Origin: CAZTHM01 sp041946825
GTDB lineage: Bacteria; Acidobacteriota; Terriglobia; UBA7540
Assembly: GCA_041946825.1 (NCBI GenBank)
Contig: JBHGBD010000001.1
Coordinates: forward strand, 434,001 to 498,000
Length of the DNA stretch: 64,000 bases
Direction of reading: 5' to 3'
Shown piece after piece: positions 42,495-51,341 of this stretch. Numbering within the stretch: position 1 is the first letter of the stretch; each line of letters begins with the position of its first letter. The notes under the pieces are model-generated. The model worked only from the letters and a program-made list of their open reading frames with translations. It did not search any database and was not told the DNA's origin. The position numbers and the translations under genes were made by a program.

Positions 42495-44411
42495 ATGCCT
42501 GACACTTTTGGCGAATTGAGAGCTCGGATCGCGCAAGAACGGTTGACCTGGATTCCGCCCGTTAATCGTCCGGATGGTGAAACCGTGCCGGTGCGCGCCT
42601 TGGGCGGCGACCGGAAAGGTTTGCCCGAGGCGCACACTATCAGCAAAATCAATTTTCGTGAACTACTCGATGTTGGGGCGAACCCCTTCCTGGCCGTGCG
42701 GAGACTCGAACGCGGATTTGTGAAGCGGGAGGCTGTCGAAAAAAACTTCCAGACGCCGCAGCTTTTGCGGTACGGCTTAGGAGATCTGGGGCTGCCCAAA
42801 GCCGGCGGCACGCCACCCGTGGCGGGCACGGCGGCCTCCGTGGATTGGCGGAATCGCTGGGGCTCCAACTGGGTCACCAGTGTGCGCGATCAAGATGGCT
42901 GCAATGCCTGCTGGGCGTTTGCAGGAGTCGCGCTCGTGGAAGTCATGGTTCGGATCGAGGACTGCCTCTGGACGCGGCTTTCCGAAGGCGACGTGCATCG
43001 GGGAATCGGCGCGCATTGTCCCGACTACGGCAATATCCCCAACGTTTCGAATTTCTTCTCGGCTCACGGCATCTGCGACCCTGGAAGTTTTCCCTGGGCG
43101 ACGAACGATCCGCCCTATACACCTACGCCGGATCGTGATGGGCGCTCGGTACGCGGACCGGCTTTCGGGTGGGTAGGATCGGTGCAGGACGCCAAGGACT
43201 GGATCGATACAGTGGGGCCGTTGATTACGTGGCTGGAAGTGTGGAACGATTTCTTCGGCTATTCGAGCGGAGTGTACCGCCGCTCAACCAGCCCCAGTAA
43301 TACGCTGGCTGGTTCACACTTCATGCTCGTGGTTGGGTACAGCGACGCGCTGCAGGCGTGGCTCTGCAAAAACTCGTGGGGCGCGGGGTGGGGCATGAAC
43401 GGTTTCGGATGGGTGGGCTACGGTGATTCGGGAATTGATCAGTACGCCAAGGCCAGCCTGCGGAATTCCAACCCCGATCCATGGACGAAACGCCGGCTGC
43501 ACAACGGCAATTTGTATGAAAGCGGCAATGGAGCTATGAATCGTAATCTGGAAGTGATGGGGTCGAACGGAAGCCGGGTGCTGCACCGCTGGCGCGAGGG
43601 CGGGCCGCCTTTCACCTGGGGGACTGCCAAGTCCTTCGCGAACGACGCGGCCGTGTGCCCCACACTCACCGGAACGACGTTTAACCGCAATATGGAATTG
43701 GTTTACCTGACCACCGGTTCCCGTCTTCACCACTGGTGGGGTCCTGGCGGGGGAACGGGACCATGGAATGACGGCGGCGTTTTCGGACCCACCGATTGCC
43801 GCGGCGTTCCGGGCTTTATCCAGGGCGACTACAACGCTCCGGGGAATTTCGAGGTGGTGGTTCTGGTGAGCGGAGGGCAGTTGCAGCACGTTTGGAGGGA
43901 TGGCGCGGGATGGCACAACGGACCGAAGTTCGGAAGCAATTTGGCGATGTCAGGCGCCACGCTCGTACAAGGCACCTTTGTGGGTTCCTCCGGTCATGGC
44001 AACCTGGAGGTTGTGGCGGTGCGCAACGGCGGCGTCATGCAGCACTTCTGGCGCGATGAGAGCAATTTCGCCTGGCACGACGGCGCTGTGTTCGGCGCCG
44101 GGATCACAAGTCCTCCGGTAATGATTCAGGGGCTCTATGGAATGTACAATGAAGCTGGGCCTCACGGGAATTTTGAGCTATGCGTGGCAGCTGGCGGGCA
44201 GGTGCAGCATTGGTGGCGCTGGAACTCCGGCGACCTGCAATGGCGGCACAGTGCGACCTTTGGCCACGACGTGCGCGCGGTGGCAGGCTTGTGCGAAAGT
44301 CAATGGGGCTTTAACCTGGAAGTGATCGTGCTCCGCACCGACAATCAACTCCAGCACTACTGGCGTGATGGCAGCGGTTGGCACGAGGGTCCGGTCATCG
44401 GTCCGGCATGA
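42495..44411 (+). CDS. Papain-like (C1) cysteine protease with PLL-type lectin-like propeller
   Basis: 638 residues. The N-terminal about 110 residues look like a pro-region and carry no signal peptide. The protease domain (about 113-325) has the oxyanion Gln133 and catalytic Cys139 in QDGCNACWAF (six-residue spacing as in papain Q19/C25), His275 in GSHFMLVVGY and Asn293 in CKNSWGAGWG; the full catalytic set is present. Residues about 335-638 form six repeats of the type NLEVxxxxxGxLxHxWR...WHxG, matching the PLL-like beta-propeller of fucose-binding lectins and tectonin-like proteins. AAGGAG lies seven bases upstream of the ATG. The stop overlaps the next start (ATGA). It probably cleaves glycoprotein or cell-surface targets bound by the propeller; the route out of the cell is unclear. 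Confidence 0.9.
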   Translation: MPDTFGELRARIAQERLTWIPPVNRPDGETVPVRALGGDRKGLPEAHTISKINFRELLDVGANPFLAVRRLERGFVKREAVEKNFQTPQLLRYGLGDLGLPKAGGTPPVAGTAASVDWRNRWGSNWVTSVRDQDGCNACWAFAGVALVEVMVRIEDCLWTRLSEGDVHRGIGAHCPDYGNIPNVSNFFSAHGICDPGSFPWATNDPPYTPTPDRDGRSVRGPAFGWVGSVQDAKDWIDTVGPLITWLEVWNDFFGYSSGVYRRSTSPSNTLAGSHFMLVVGYSDALQAWLCKNSWGAGWGMNGFGWVGYGDSGIDQYAKASLRNSNPDPWTKRRLHNGNLYESGNGAMNRNLEVMGSNGSRVLHRWREGGPPFTWGTAKSFANDAAVCPTLTGTTFNRNMELVYLTTGSRLHHWWGPGGGTGPWNDGGVFGPTDCRGVPGFIQGDYNAPGNFEVVVLVSGGQLQHVWRDGAGWHNGPKFGSNLAMSGATLVQGTFVGSSGHGNLEVVAVRNGGVMQHFWRDESNFAWHDGAVFGAGITSPPVMIQGLYGMYNEAGPHGNFELCVAAGGQVQHWWRWNSGDLQWRHSATFGHDVRAVAGLCESQWGFNLEVIVLRTDNQLQHYWRDGSGWHEGPVIGPA

Positions 44412-44755
44412 ACGCACACAGTCCAGCAGGGGCGGCATACACGGCGGGACTTCCGACCGAGATCGATATATCTCCGGGCGGGGAAGAACATATTGCACTT
44501 CGTTCCGCCGTCGGGGCGGGGTATATGTGGGAGGCGACCCAAATCAGCGGGAGCGGCGAGGTAGCCTCGGTGCACATCGAACTCGGGCCGCCGCCTCGGC
44601 AGAATGACCCTCCAACGAACCTGCCCGCACCGGTCATGCTGATAATAGGCGGACGCCAGCCTGGCCAAGCCCGCTGGCGGCTGAGGCTGGTCCGCCAGTG
44701 GGGCACACGCGACGTGTTGGCCGAACACGAATTCATAACAAAAGTCAGTCGGTGA
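44408..44755 (+). CDS. Putative chagasin-family (I42-like) inhibitor of the adjacent protease
   Basis: 115 residues, start ATG at 44408 overlapping the protease stop by 4 nt. The pattern follows chagasin-type cysteine protease inhibitors. ISPGGEEHIALRSAVGAGYMW aligns with the strand and loop that reads ...GELVEIQL..NPTTGFAW in chagasin. A middle hydrophobic strand follows (PVMLIIGG). ARWRLRLVRQW then corresponds to the strand ending in the conserved RPW loop (here RQW, 96-98), and a last strand is EHEFITKV. The NPTTG loop itself is changed to AVGAG. There is no signal peptide, as in the protease. The assignment rests on alignment by eye plus the very specific neighbour; an unrelated Ig-like accessory protein is the alternative. 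Confidence 0.62.
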   Translation: MNAHSPAGAAYTAGLPTEIDISPGGEEHIALRSAVGAGYMWEATQISGSGEVASVHIELGPPPRQNDPPTNLPAPVMLIIGGRQPGQARWRLRLVRQWGTRDVLAEHEFITKVSR

Positions 44756-45032
44756 AGGTGCGCGAATTCGTGTCGGGCTTCTTCTTCGCAACTCCCCGGA
44801 TGAGTTTGGTTTTCGCGGGCTGTTGTGAGCGAACTGCGCCCCGACTAGGGTGCCCCTCAAGATGATCCTCAGTGTCTGCTTGGAGGGTGTATTCCTTCGG
44901 GCGGATCTAGCCGTCTTGAAGGATCGTGGCTGGTCCTCATGGCGGCGCGCCGTCTCGTGGACCGTCGCTCCTCGTGGTCCCACTCAATCTCTCCGAACGC
45001 GAATCCCGAGCGATTCCGGTCAGCCCCACGGC

Positions 45033-46361
45033 TTACGCAGTTGGCGGATGGTTAAGGATTGTCTCGGTCTTCGGGTCCCAATATAGACGTTTCCCTTCCC
45101 AATATGACTGGGTGGCCATAATGCAGGCAACCGAGTGCGCGAAGCCCGCTTGCACTGGTGCGGAGGGCTGGCGACCGGCGCGAAGCGCCTCCAGCCAGTT
45201 GGTCATGTGTGAGAGATCCTCATCCGGAGTCCACGCCGGGCCGCGGCCGCCGTCACCGGGCAGCGAGATCCACTTTTCTTCACGCTTAATCTCGGGCGTG
45301 TCCTCGAAATTCCCTTTTTCCTCGACCCACTTCCAACGCGGGGTACCTTCGGTGCCATGATTGATGAGCGTGCCTTTCTTTCCCATGATGCGGATGAAAC
45401 TGTCGCAATCGTTTCCGAAGCTCGTCGCATAGCTGACCAGAAAACCCTTCGGATAATCCAGAAGCGCCTGGAAAGTGTCAGGGTTCTCGCGGCCATCGTG
45501 CCAGGCGAAGACGCCGCCATGCGCGACCACGGACCTCGGGAAGAAGTCGTCCATGAACCAGTGGACAAGATCGATGCCGTGGCTCATCCACTGGTCGGGG
45601 ATACCGCTTGAGAATTCCCTGTAAAGTCGGTATTCAAAGTGGAGCTGCGGGTCAAAGGGCCGGTAAGGTTTTGTCATGAGCCAGCGGCGCCAATCCGTGT
45701 CTTCCTCACGAATCTGCTTCACCTCCGGACGGCCACGCCAACGCGGCCCGTGGTAATTCCACACAATCTCGAATTTGCTCACATCGCCCGTTGCGCCGCG
45801 CTTGTACCACTCACGCGCCTCGATTTGATAAGGTTCGCTGCGGCGCTGCGTGCCCACCTGGACAATGATGTTGCCCGCCAACACGGCATCGCGCGCCGCC
45901 TTGGCTTCTTCCAAAACATTCCCCATCGGCTTCTCGACATACACGTGTTTTCCGGCTTGCGCGGCCATCTTCAGCATGGGCGAGTGCTGGTGCTCCGGCG
46001 TCGAGATTATGACGGCATCAACATCCTTGAGGGACAGCATATCCTCGAGAGCGATCAACGCTCGCGGCGCGCGACCGTAGGTTTGGGTCGCCGTCGAGGC
46101 CGCGCGCTCGCGGTTGACTTTCCAGATGTCGCAAACCGCCGTGGTCTCCACATTCATCTTGTCTTTCAAATGCGCAAGGATGAACTGCAGGCCGCGCCCG
46201 CGGTTCCCCACGCCGACGTGGCCAAGTGATATGCGATCATTTGCGCCGAGAATCCGGCCGTAAGATCGTGCGGAAGTCGCGACTCCCACGGCTCCGGTTA
46301 CGACTCCTGCCGCCCGGTGCAGGAACGCTCTGCGGCCAAGGCTATTCAATGGGTCGATCAT
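45033..46361 (-). CDS. Tat-exported Gfo/Idh/MocA-family oxidoreductase
   Basis: 442-residue NAD(P)-dependent sugar or inositol-type dehydrogenase. The N-terminus has a twin-arginine signal (GRRAFLHRAAGV, Arg10-Arg11) followed by a hydrophobic stretch, so it should be exported folded with its cofactor. The Rossmann fold begins ISLGHVGVGNRGRG; VYVEKPMGN holds the family's EKP motif; the C-terminal alpha/beta domain contains YRLYREFSSGIPDQWMSHGIDLVHW. The length is normal for the secreted Bacteroidetes/Acidobacteria subgroup. The start at 46361 has GGAGG five bases upstream. No sugar-pathway neighbours. It converges with the protease/inhibitor pair across a 277-nt gap without a clear terminator. 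Confidence 0.92.
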   Translation of the reverse strand: MIDPLNSLGRRAFLHRAAGVVTGAVGVATSARSYGRILGANDRISLGHVGVGNRGRGLQFILAHLKDKMNVETTAVCDIWKVNRERAASTATQTYGRAPRALIALEDMLSLKDVDAVIISTPEHQHSPMLKMAAQAGKHVYVEKPMGNVLEEAKAARDAVLAGNIIVQVGTQRRSEPYQIEAREWYKRGATGDVSKFEIVWNYHGPRWRGRPEVKQIREEDTDWRRWLMTKPYRPFDPQLHFEYRLYREFSSGIPDQWMSHGIDLVHWFMDDFFPRSVVAHGGVFAWHDGRENPDTFQALLDYPKGFLVSYATSFGNDCDSFIRIMGKKGTLINHGTEGTPRWKWVEEKGNFEDTPEIKREEKWISLPGDGGRGPAWTPDEDLSHMTNWLEALRAGRQPSAPVQAGFAHSVACIMATQSYWEGKRLYWDPKTETILNHPPTA

Positions 46362-46900
46362 GGATGCCTCCAGTCAAGGATTGTGCCCCCTATTGATGGG
46401 TAGACTCTGCGAAAGCTCGGGAAACCCTATCAGAACCTTTCACCGATGGGCGGTGATTCTATCAGATTGCCTCCTGCCCACGGCGCTTCGAAGCTGTCAG
46501 AACGATGCGCGGTGATTGGGGCTGGAAGGCAACCTTCGTGGGGGACAAACTATGCCAGCTTGAGCCGGAGGAGCTAGTCGACACCGAGCGGTACAAAAGG
46601 AAAAGAAACTCAAATTTCACGACCCTATTTCGCAAATTCAGTTATGACCCATGACGTATTTGGACGCTCGGTCCCAGAACGATCAGCACAATTTCTGAAA
46701 AAATGTCAGCGATATAAAGCTCTAGAAAATAAGAGCTTGACAAGCCATATAGGAGTTGGAGTAGGCTCTTCCCAGCGTCGGAGGAGAACACTAACTTAGC
46801 CACACAGGGCGTCGGGATCAGCGCCTCAGGTCAAACCGCAGGCGTCTGGGTTGGGGAAAACTCAACGATAATTCGTGCTTATTCGAAAGGAGAGGAATTC
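46362..46900. other. Divergent 539-bp gap before the Oar-like receptor
   Basis: AT-richer in its second half. A possible promoter is TTGACA (46737-46742) followed after 19 nt by TAGGCT (46762-46767); the spacer is longer than ideal. The region between 46380 and 46700 shows no supported gene or repeat. AGGAG lies eight bases before the ATG at 46901. Confidence 0.45.
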
Positions 46901-49900
46901 ATGCGTAATCCCAGATCCATCTGGATATTTGTGCTGGCCGCCGTCTGCGCCATCCTGGTAGCGGGCACCCGGCCCGGCATGGCCCAGATCGGGACGGGCA
47001 GCGTCACGGGGATCGTCTTCGATTCCAGTGGCGCGGTCGTGCCCGAGGTCGAGCTAACGGTCACCAACGTAGAAACGAACGTCCCGCGAATGACGGTAAC
47101 CACGGCAAGTGGAGACTACTCCGTCACCGGCCTTCTTCCGGGTCACTATTCTGTGACAGCCAAGAAGGCTGGGTTCCGGATCACCTCTGTCCCTGCTTTT
47201 GAGCTGCAAGTCGACCAGAAGGCGCGTGTCGATATCACGCTGCAGGTCGGGGAGTTGACGCAGTCTGTTTCTGTGGAGGCCGTGGCTCCACTCCTGGATA
47301 CCGCCTCCTCGACGGTAGGCCAGGTCATCGAGAACCGCCGGGTCGTGGATTTACCCCTCAACGGCCGTAATTTTCTCGACCTTGCCACCCTCGCCCCGGG
47401 CGTGAACTTTACCAAGGACACCAACAATAACTTCGGAGAAGTCCGCGAAGTGGGTCGCCGGATCGTTGATCAATATGCGATCGGCGGGGCTCGGACTCAG
47501 GACACCAACTTCCTTCTTAACGGCGCCACCAACACCGAGCCGGATTTCAACACCTTTGCCGCCGTGCCCTCGATCGACGAGATCCAGGAGTTCAAGGTCC
47601 AGAGCAACTCCTATACTGCCGAGTTCGGACGCGGGGCTTCCCAGATTAATGCCATCACAAAATCGGGGACCAACGCCCTGCACGGCACGGCCTATGATTT
47701 CCTGCGGAACGACGCCCTTGACGCTCGCGACTACTTCGATGGCATCTTCCAGCCTGAGGGCTCTCCTAAGCCGCCCTTCAAGCGCAACCAGTTCGGAGGC
47801 ACGGCCGGAGGCAAGATTATCCGCGACAAAGCCTTCTTCTTCGGGGCGTACGAAGCTCTCCGGGACCGTACCAGCAGTCTCGCGAACCTCACAGTCCCCA
47901 CCATGCTGGCGCGCAGCGGAGACTTTTCTGAATATGCCGACGTCAGCACGATCTACATGCCCCACGTGTCAGGCACCGATGCCAACGGCGACGGGATCAT
48001 CGGCTATGCCGATGCCCCCGTAAACACCATTCCCAACACAATCCCTGCGGGGTGTTTCAATCCCGACCCCGACACGAATGTTGTCTGGCCTGATAACACG
48101 ATTCCGTCCAGCTGCATCAATTCGGCGATGGGCAAGTTCTTCAACTCGCAATACATCCCTCAGCCGAATGTTTCCGGGTCCCTGGTCAACAACTACCGCC
48201 AGACGCTCCTTTACCCAACCACGTACGACCAGGTTTCAGGACGCATTGACTACAATCTGAATCCCAACATGAACCTCTTCGGTCGCTACTCCTGGGGTCG
48301 CGAAGACGTATCCAATCCCAGCCTCGTTCCGGGAAGCGGTTCGGTCGAATCGGTCAAGACTCAGTCCTTGACCCTGCACCACTCTTGGACGATAACCCCC
48401 CGGATGGTCAACGAGTTTCATGCCAGCTACCTGCGACTGAATTCCGGGCGGTTGGGAAATCTCGCGGAAAAGACGGATATTGGCTCGGAGCTCGGCATCC
48501 CCGGCCTGTCCACCAATCCGCTGGATTGGGGATTGCCCAGCTTTGGCGGCGATGATCCTTACTGCTGCGTGGGCGAAGATGCCTTCGGTCACCCGTTGAG
48601 GAACACCGATAACATCTTCGAATATGGTGACGACTGGTCAATCAGCCATGGTCGTCACCTCATCAAAGCCGGAGCCAACTTGCGGAGGGAACAACTGAAC
48701 GTCACAGCCCACAACATCGCCCGCGGGTCATTCTCGTTCAAGCGTGCCACCACTGCCGAGATTTGCGCGGATGGGGCAGAGACCTGCCAGCCAGGGCTCA
48801 GCCTGGCCTCCGCCCTAATGGGAATCAGCCGCGACTCCGAGGTAGCGGTGGGCGATTCTTATGTGCATCTCCGTCGTTGGGCCCAGGCCTATTACGTCCA
48901 GGACGATTTCAAGGTAAGCAAAAACCTGACCTTGAATTTCGGATTGAGGTACGAGTGGTCTCCCTATTGGTACGACACGAACGACGCGATTATGAACGTC
49001 GATTTGAGCACCACCCCGGCCACCGTGATCCGTCCCGGGAGCGGTGATCCTTATGAGGGCTTTCCGCCCATTCGGCTGGATTCCGACCCCGATTCGCCGA
49101 CCTATCTGCCCTTCATTCGCAGCAACAAATTCGGTCGCTCTCTGGCCACAGCCGATAAGACGAGCTTCGCTCCGCGCTTCGGATTTGCCTGGACGCCTTC
49201 CTGGGGAGGCGGCAAGACGGTCATCCGCGGAGGGGCCGGTGTTTTCTATTCGCCGGAGATCGCCAATCCGTGGTTTGACATGGCCCGTAGTGCTCCGCGT
49301 GCCTTCAAACTGGTTCGCAAAAGTGACTACTCCATAGTGGACCAGGTTTTCAACTCGACTTCCCTGGTCAAAACCCAACCTTCCATGCAGAGCATGGACA
49401 CCCATCTCAATACGCCCCAGATTAAGCAGTGGAGCCTTAGTATCCAGCGGGAGCTCCACACGAATTACATGTTGGAAGTCGCCTATGTCGCGTCCGCTTC
49501 CACTCACCTTCCGCACCTGATCGACTTCAACTGGACCATGCCGGCGATGAACGGTGATGTTGTCACGCAACCCGTTGAGTACGCTGCGGCGCCGCCTTAT
49601 CCCGGCCTGGGTGTATTCAGCAACGCCTTCACCCACAACGACACCGCCAACTACAACTCTCTCCAGGTCAAGTTCGAGAAGCGGTTCTCCGCGGGATTTT
49701 CCTTCCTGACGGGTTACACATTCTCGAAGTCCCTGGACACCGCTTCTTCCACTCGTGACGGCGGCGCGGGCGGCTGGGCGTTTCAAGGGACCCCTTCCGC
49801 GTTCAACCGAAGGCGGCTGGACTACGGGCCCTCGGTGTTTGACGTTCGCCAGAACCTTGTTACGAGTGCCCTCTACGAGCTTCCTTTTGGCCGTGGACGC

Positions 49901-50458
49901 CACTGGGGGTCAACGTGGGCTTCTCCCGTCGATAAAGTCCTCGGCGGCTGGCAGGTCGGAGGCATTAGCGTTGTTCGAGGAGGGTCTCCGGCCTCGTGCG
50001 TGGTTGACCTGGGTCCTGCGGTTGACAACGTTCCGTATGAACTCGACTACTGCAACCCCGCCTCGAATGTCGATCCCAACAGCGGCCCCAGGACCATCCA
50101 TCAATGGTGGAACCTCGACGCATACCGCATTCCCAACGATACCGAGGTCTTTGGCTACGTCGGGAAGGCCACGCTGCGCGGGCCGAACTTCATAACCTTT
50201 GACTTCAACGCCATGAAGACCACCAACATCACCGAGAAGCTGAGGCTGCAGTTCCGTTTTGAGGCCTTCAACTTCTTCAACCATCCGGTGTTCAGCATCC
50301 CACAGCCCTATCTGGATTGGTACCCGGCATTTGACTCGGCTGGACGCCCCATTGCGCAGCAGCTCAGTAACTCTGATCTGGGGAGCTTCTACGGCACAAT
50401 CAGCAGCACCGCAACCTCCATGCGGCAGTTGCAGTTTGCTCTAAAACTCCTCTGGTAG
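46901..50458 (+). CDS. Oar-like TonB-dependent receptor family outer-membrane protein
   Basis: 1185-residue outer-membrane beta-barrel. Signal peptide about 1-28 (ending GMAQ). CarboxypepD_reg domain at about 33-110 (GSVTGIVFDSSGAVVPEVELTV...GDYSVTGLLPGHYSV). Then a plug-like region (VVDLPLNGRNFLDLATLAPGV, then EFGRGASQINAITKSGTN). A long barrel of alternating strands ends in an aromatic/hydrophobic C-terminal strand (QLQFALKLLW), as expected for barrel assembly. No clear TonB box was identified. In Acidobacteria such proteins are numerous and are thought to import or bind polymers; the ligand is unknown. AGGAG upstream fixes the start, and a perfect terminator follows the stop. Confidence 0.93.
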   Translation: MRNPRSIWIFVLAAVCAILVAGTRPGMAQIGTGSVTGIVFDSSGAVVPEVELTVTNVETNVPRMTVTTASGDYSVTGLLPGHYSVTAKKAGFRITSVPAFELQVDQKARVDITLQVGELTQSVSVEAVAPLLDTASSTVGQVIENRRVVDLPLNGRNFLDLATLAPGVNFTKDTNNNFGEVREVGRRIVDQYAIGGARTQDTNFLLNGATNTEPDFNTFAAVPSIDEIQEFKVQSNSYTAEFGRGASQINAITKSGTNALHGTAYDFLRNDALDARDYFDGIFQPEGSPKPPFKRNQFGGTAGGKIIRDKAFFFGAYEALRDRTSSLANLTVPTMLARSGDFSEYADVSTIYMPHVSGTDANGDGIIGYADAPVNTIPNTIPAGCFNPDPDTNVVWPDNTIPSSCINSAMGKFFNSQYIPQPNVSGSLVNNYRQTLLYPTTYDQVSGRIDYNLNPNMNLFGRYSWGREDVSNPSLVPGSGSVESVKTQSLTLHHSWTITPRMVNEFHASYLRLNSGRLGNLAEKTDIGSELGIPGLSTNPLDWGLPSFGGDDPYCCVGEDAFGHPLRNTDNIFEYGDDWSISHGRHLIKAGANLRREQLNVTAHNIARGSFSFKRATTAEICADGAETCQPGLSLASALMGISRDSEVAVGDSYVHLRRWAQAYYVQDDFKVSKNLTLNFGLRYEWSPYWYDTNDAIMNVDLSTTPATVIRPGSGDPYEGFPPIRLDSDPDSPTYLPFIRSNKFGRSLATADKTSFAPRFGFAWTPSWGGGKTVIRGGAGVFYSPEIANPWFDMARSAPRAFKLVRKSDYSIVDQVFNSTSLVKTQPSMQSMDTHLNTPQIKQWSLSIQRELHTNYMLEVAYVASASTHLPHLIDFNWTMPAMNGDVVTQPVEYAAAPPYPGLGVFSNAFTHNDTANYNSLQVKFEKRFSAGFSFLTGYTFSKSLDTASSTRDGGAGGWAFQGTPSAFNRRRLDYGPSVFDVRQNLVTSALYELPFGRGRHWGSTWASPVDKVLGGWQVGGISVVRGGSPASCVVDLGPAVDNVPYELDYCNPASNVDPNSGPRTIHQWWNLDAYRIPNDTEVFGYVGKATLRGPNFITFDFNAMKTTNITEKLRLQFRFEAFNFFNHPVFSIPQPYLDWYPAFDSAGRPIAQQLSNSDLGSFYGTISSTATSMRQLQFALKLLW

Positions 50459-50482
50459 TTACCAACGCCCGCTCACAGGCGA

Positions 50483-50513
50483 ACGGGGCACGGCACGCCG
50501 TGCCCCGTTTTTT
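50483..50513 (+). terminator. Rho-independent terminator of the Oar-like receptor gene
   Basis: Perfect 12-bp stem ACGGGGCACGGC (50483-50494) / GCCGTGCCCCGT (50497-50508) with a 2-nt formal loop, followed by six T residues (50508-50513). It lies 24 bases after the stop codon. Confidence 0.93.
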
Positions 50514-50823
50514 CTGGTCGCTTGACCCTATTGAGCCTCTCTTTCATCCTGCGCTCCCGACGATGTCAGCCAGGTTACCTGGCGCGGATAGGATCGGCTC
50601 AGGAGGCATGAGTCGTTCTGCAAGCGGTTGATACCGTAAGAAGCGAGATCCGTGAGCCGGTTGCTGTGGGCGCAATGGCGAAAGGTGAGAAACGCAAGCC
50701 GATCAAGCACCTTGCCCGCTTGGTGCCGCGCGAGGGCTCTCTCCCCCCTGCGCAGTCAATCGGAGAGAGGGCAAAGGGAAGGCAGCCGATCCGCATCAGA
50801 TTTTGTGAATGCCAGACCCGGCA
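50514..50823. other. 310-bp gap between receptor terminator and tmRNA 3' end
   Basis: No supported gene. An 8-bp stem CTCTCTCC/GGAGAGAG lies near 50735-50780 and could help end tmRNA transcription (minus strand), but no T-run follows. Frames of 130 or so codons that cross into 50824-51064 are artefacts of the tmRNA gene. Confidence 0.5.
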
Positions 50824-51181
50824 TGGTGGAGGCGGGGGGAGTCGAACCCCCGTCCGAAGAGGCTCACGGTCAGAAGCCTACATGTTTAGCCCGTTCGCTT
50901 CCCACTTTCGCCGGCGGTTCTCAGGACCGGGCAAGAACGGACCGCCAGCTAGCCTGCGAGTCTCGCTGGGAACCCTCAGGCGGCAGCTCCCCAGCCAGCC
51001 CGCGTATCGACGCCTCTCTCCGTCCCGCGGGCCTGACGAAGGAGACGGCTACCTAATTAATTAGGCAGCGTAGGCATACTGCGTGTTGGCAGTTGTCTTT
51101 GTCCCACTCCGATTACGGGTGGTGTGGACCCCCGACATGCCTTCTAAGCGCAAGCGCTCCCGTCGAAACCGGAACGCCCCC
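50824..51181 (-). ncRNA. ssrA: Transfer-messenger RNA (tmRNA)
   Basis: 358-nt tmRNA that rescues stalled ribosomes and tags the unfinished protein. The 5' end GGGGGCG (51175-51181) pairs with CGCCTCC just before the 3' end, which carries discriminator A and encoded CCA (50824-50826). The T-arm has GGGGG-TTCGACT-CCCCC, and the 5' part contains the conserved GGTTTCGACGGG. The tag frame (51061-51090) reads ANTQYAYAA followed by TAA and further in-frame or nearby stops (TAATTAATTAG). Length, acceptor stem and tag ending -YAYAA (degradation signal type -AA) fit a standard one-piece tmRNA, not a permuted form. Its own promoter lies immediately upstream. No integrase or attachment repeat is seen at the 3' end. 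Confidence 0.96.
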
Positions 51182-51191
51182 ACTCATTTCC

Positions 51192-51220
51192 AGATTACGC
51201 GGCACGGATGGGAGTGTCAA
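51192..51220 (-). promoter_or_regulatory. Promoter of ssrA
   Basis: On the minus strand TTGACA (51215-51220), exactly 17 nt, TAATCT (51192-51197). The tmRNA 5' end at 51181 is 11 bases after the -10, so the transcript needs little or no 5' trimming. Confidence 0.85.
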
Positions 51221-51276
51221 GGCGGTTGCCGAGACATTGCTTGTGTTCGCGTGCTCGCGCGCAAGCAAGCCTTTCG

Positions 51277-51305
51277 TTGACACTGGCGGGGGTTTTCGAT
51301 ACGCT
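51277..51305 (+). promoter_or_regulatory. Promoter for the TPR protein before rnc
   Basis: TTGACA (51277-51282), 17-nt spacer, TACGCT (51300-51305). The start codon at 51342 gives a leader of about 30 nt containing AGGAG. It diverges from the ssrA promoter. Confidence 0.6.
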
Positions 51306-51341
51306 CAGAATTGTGCAATCTGTGCACAGGAGTGTGTTCCC

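Noticed and set aside
50824..50860. tRNA gene (T-arm-like sequence with CCA)
   Set aside because: The T-arm and acceptor belong to the tmRNA; the partner 5' strand lies 350 nt away.
50652..51064. Two frames of 132-134 codons over the tmRNA
   Set aside because: They run over conserved tmRNA structure on the other strand; RNA gene evidence is far stronger.
51093..51341. N-terminal extension of the TPR protein frame
   Set aside because: Overlaps the tmRNA 5' part and two promoters; the signal peptide starts at 51342.
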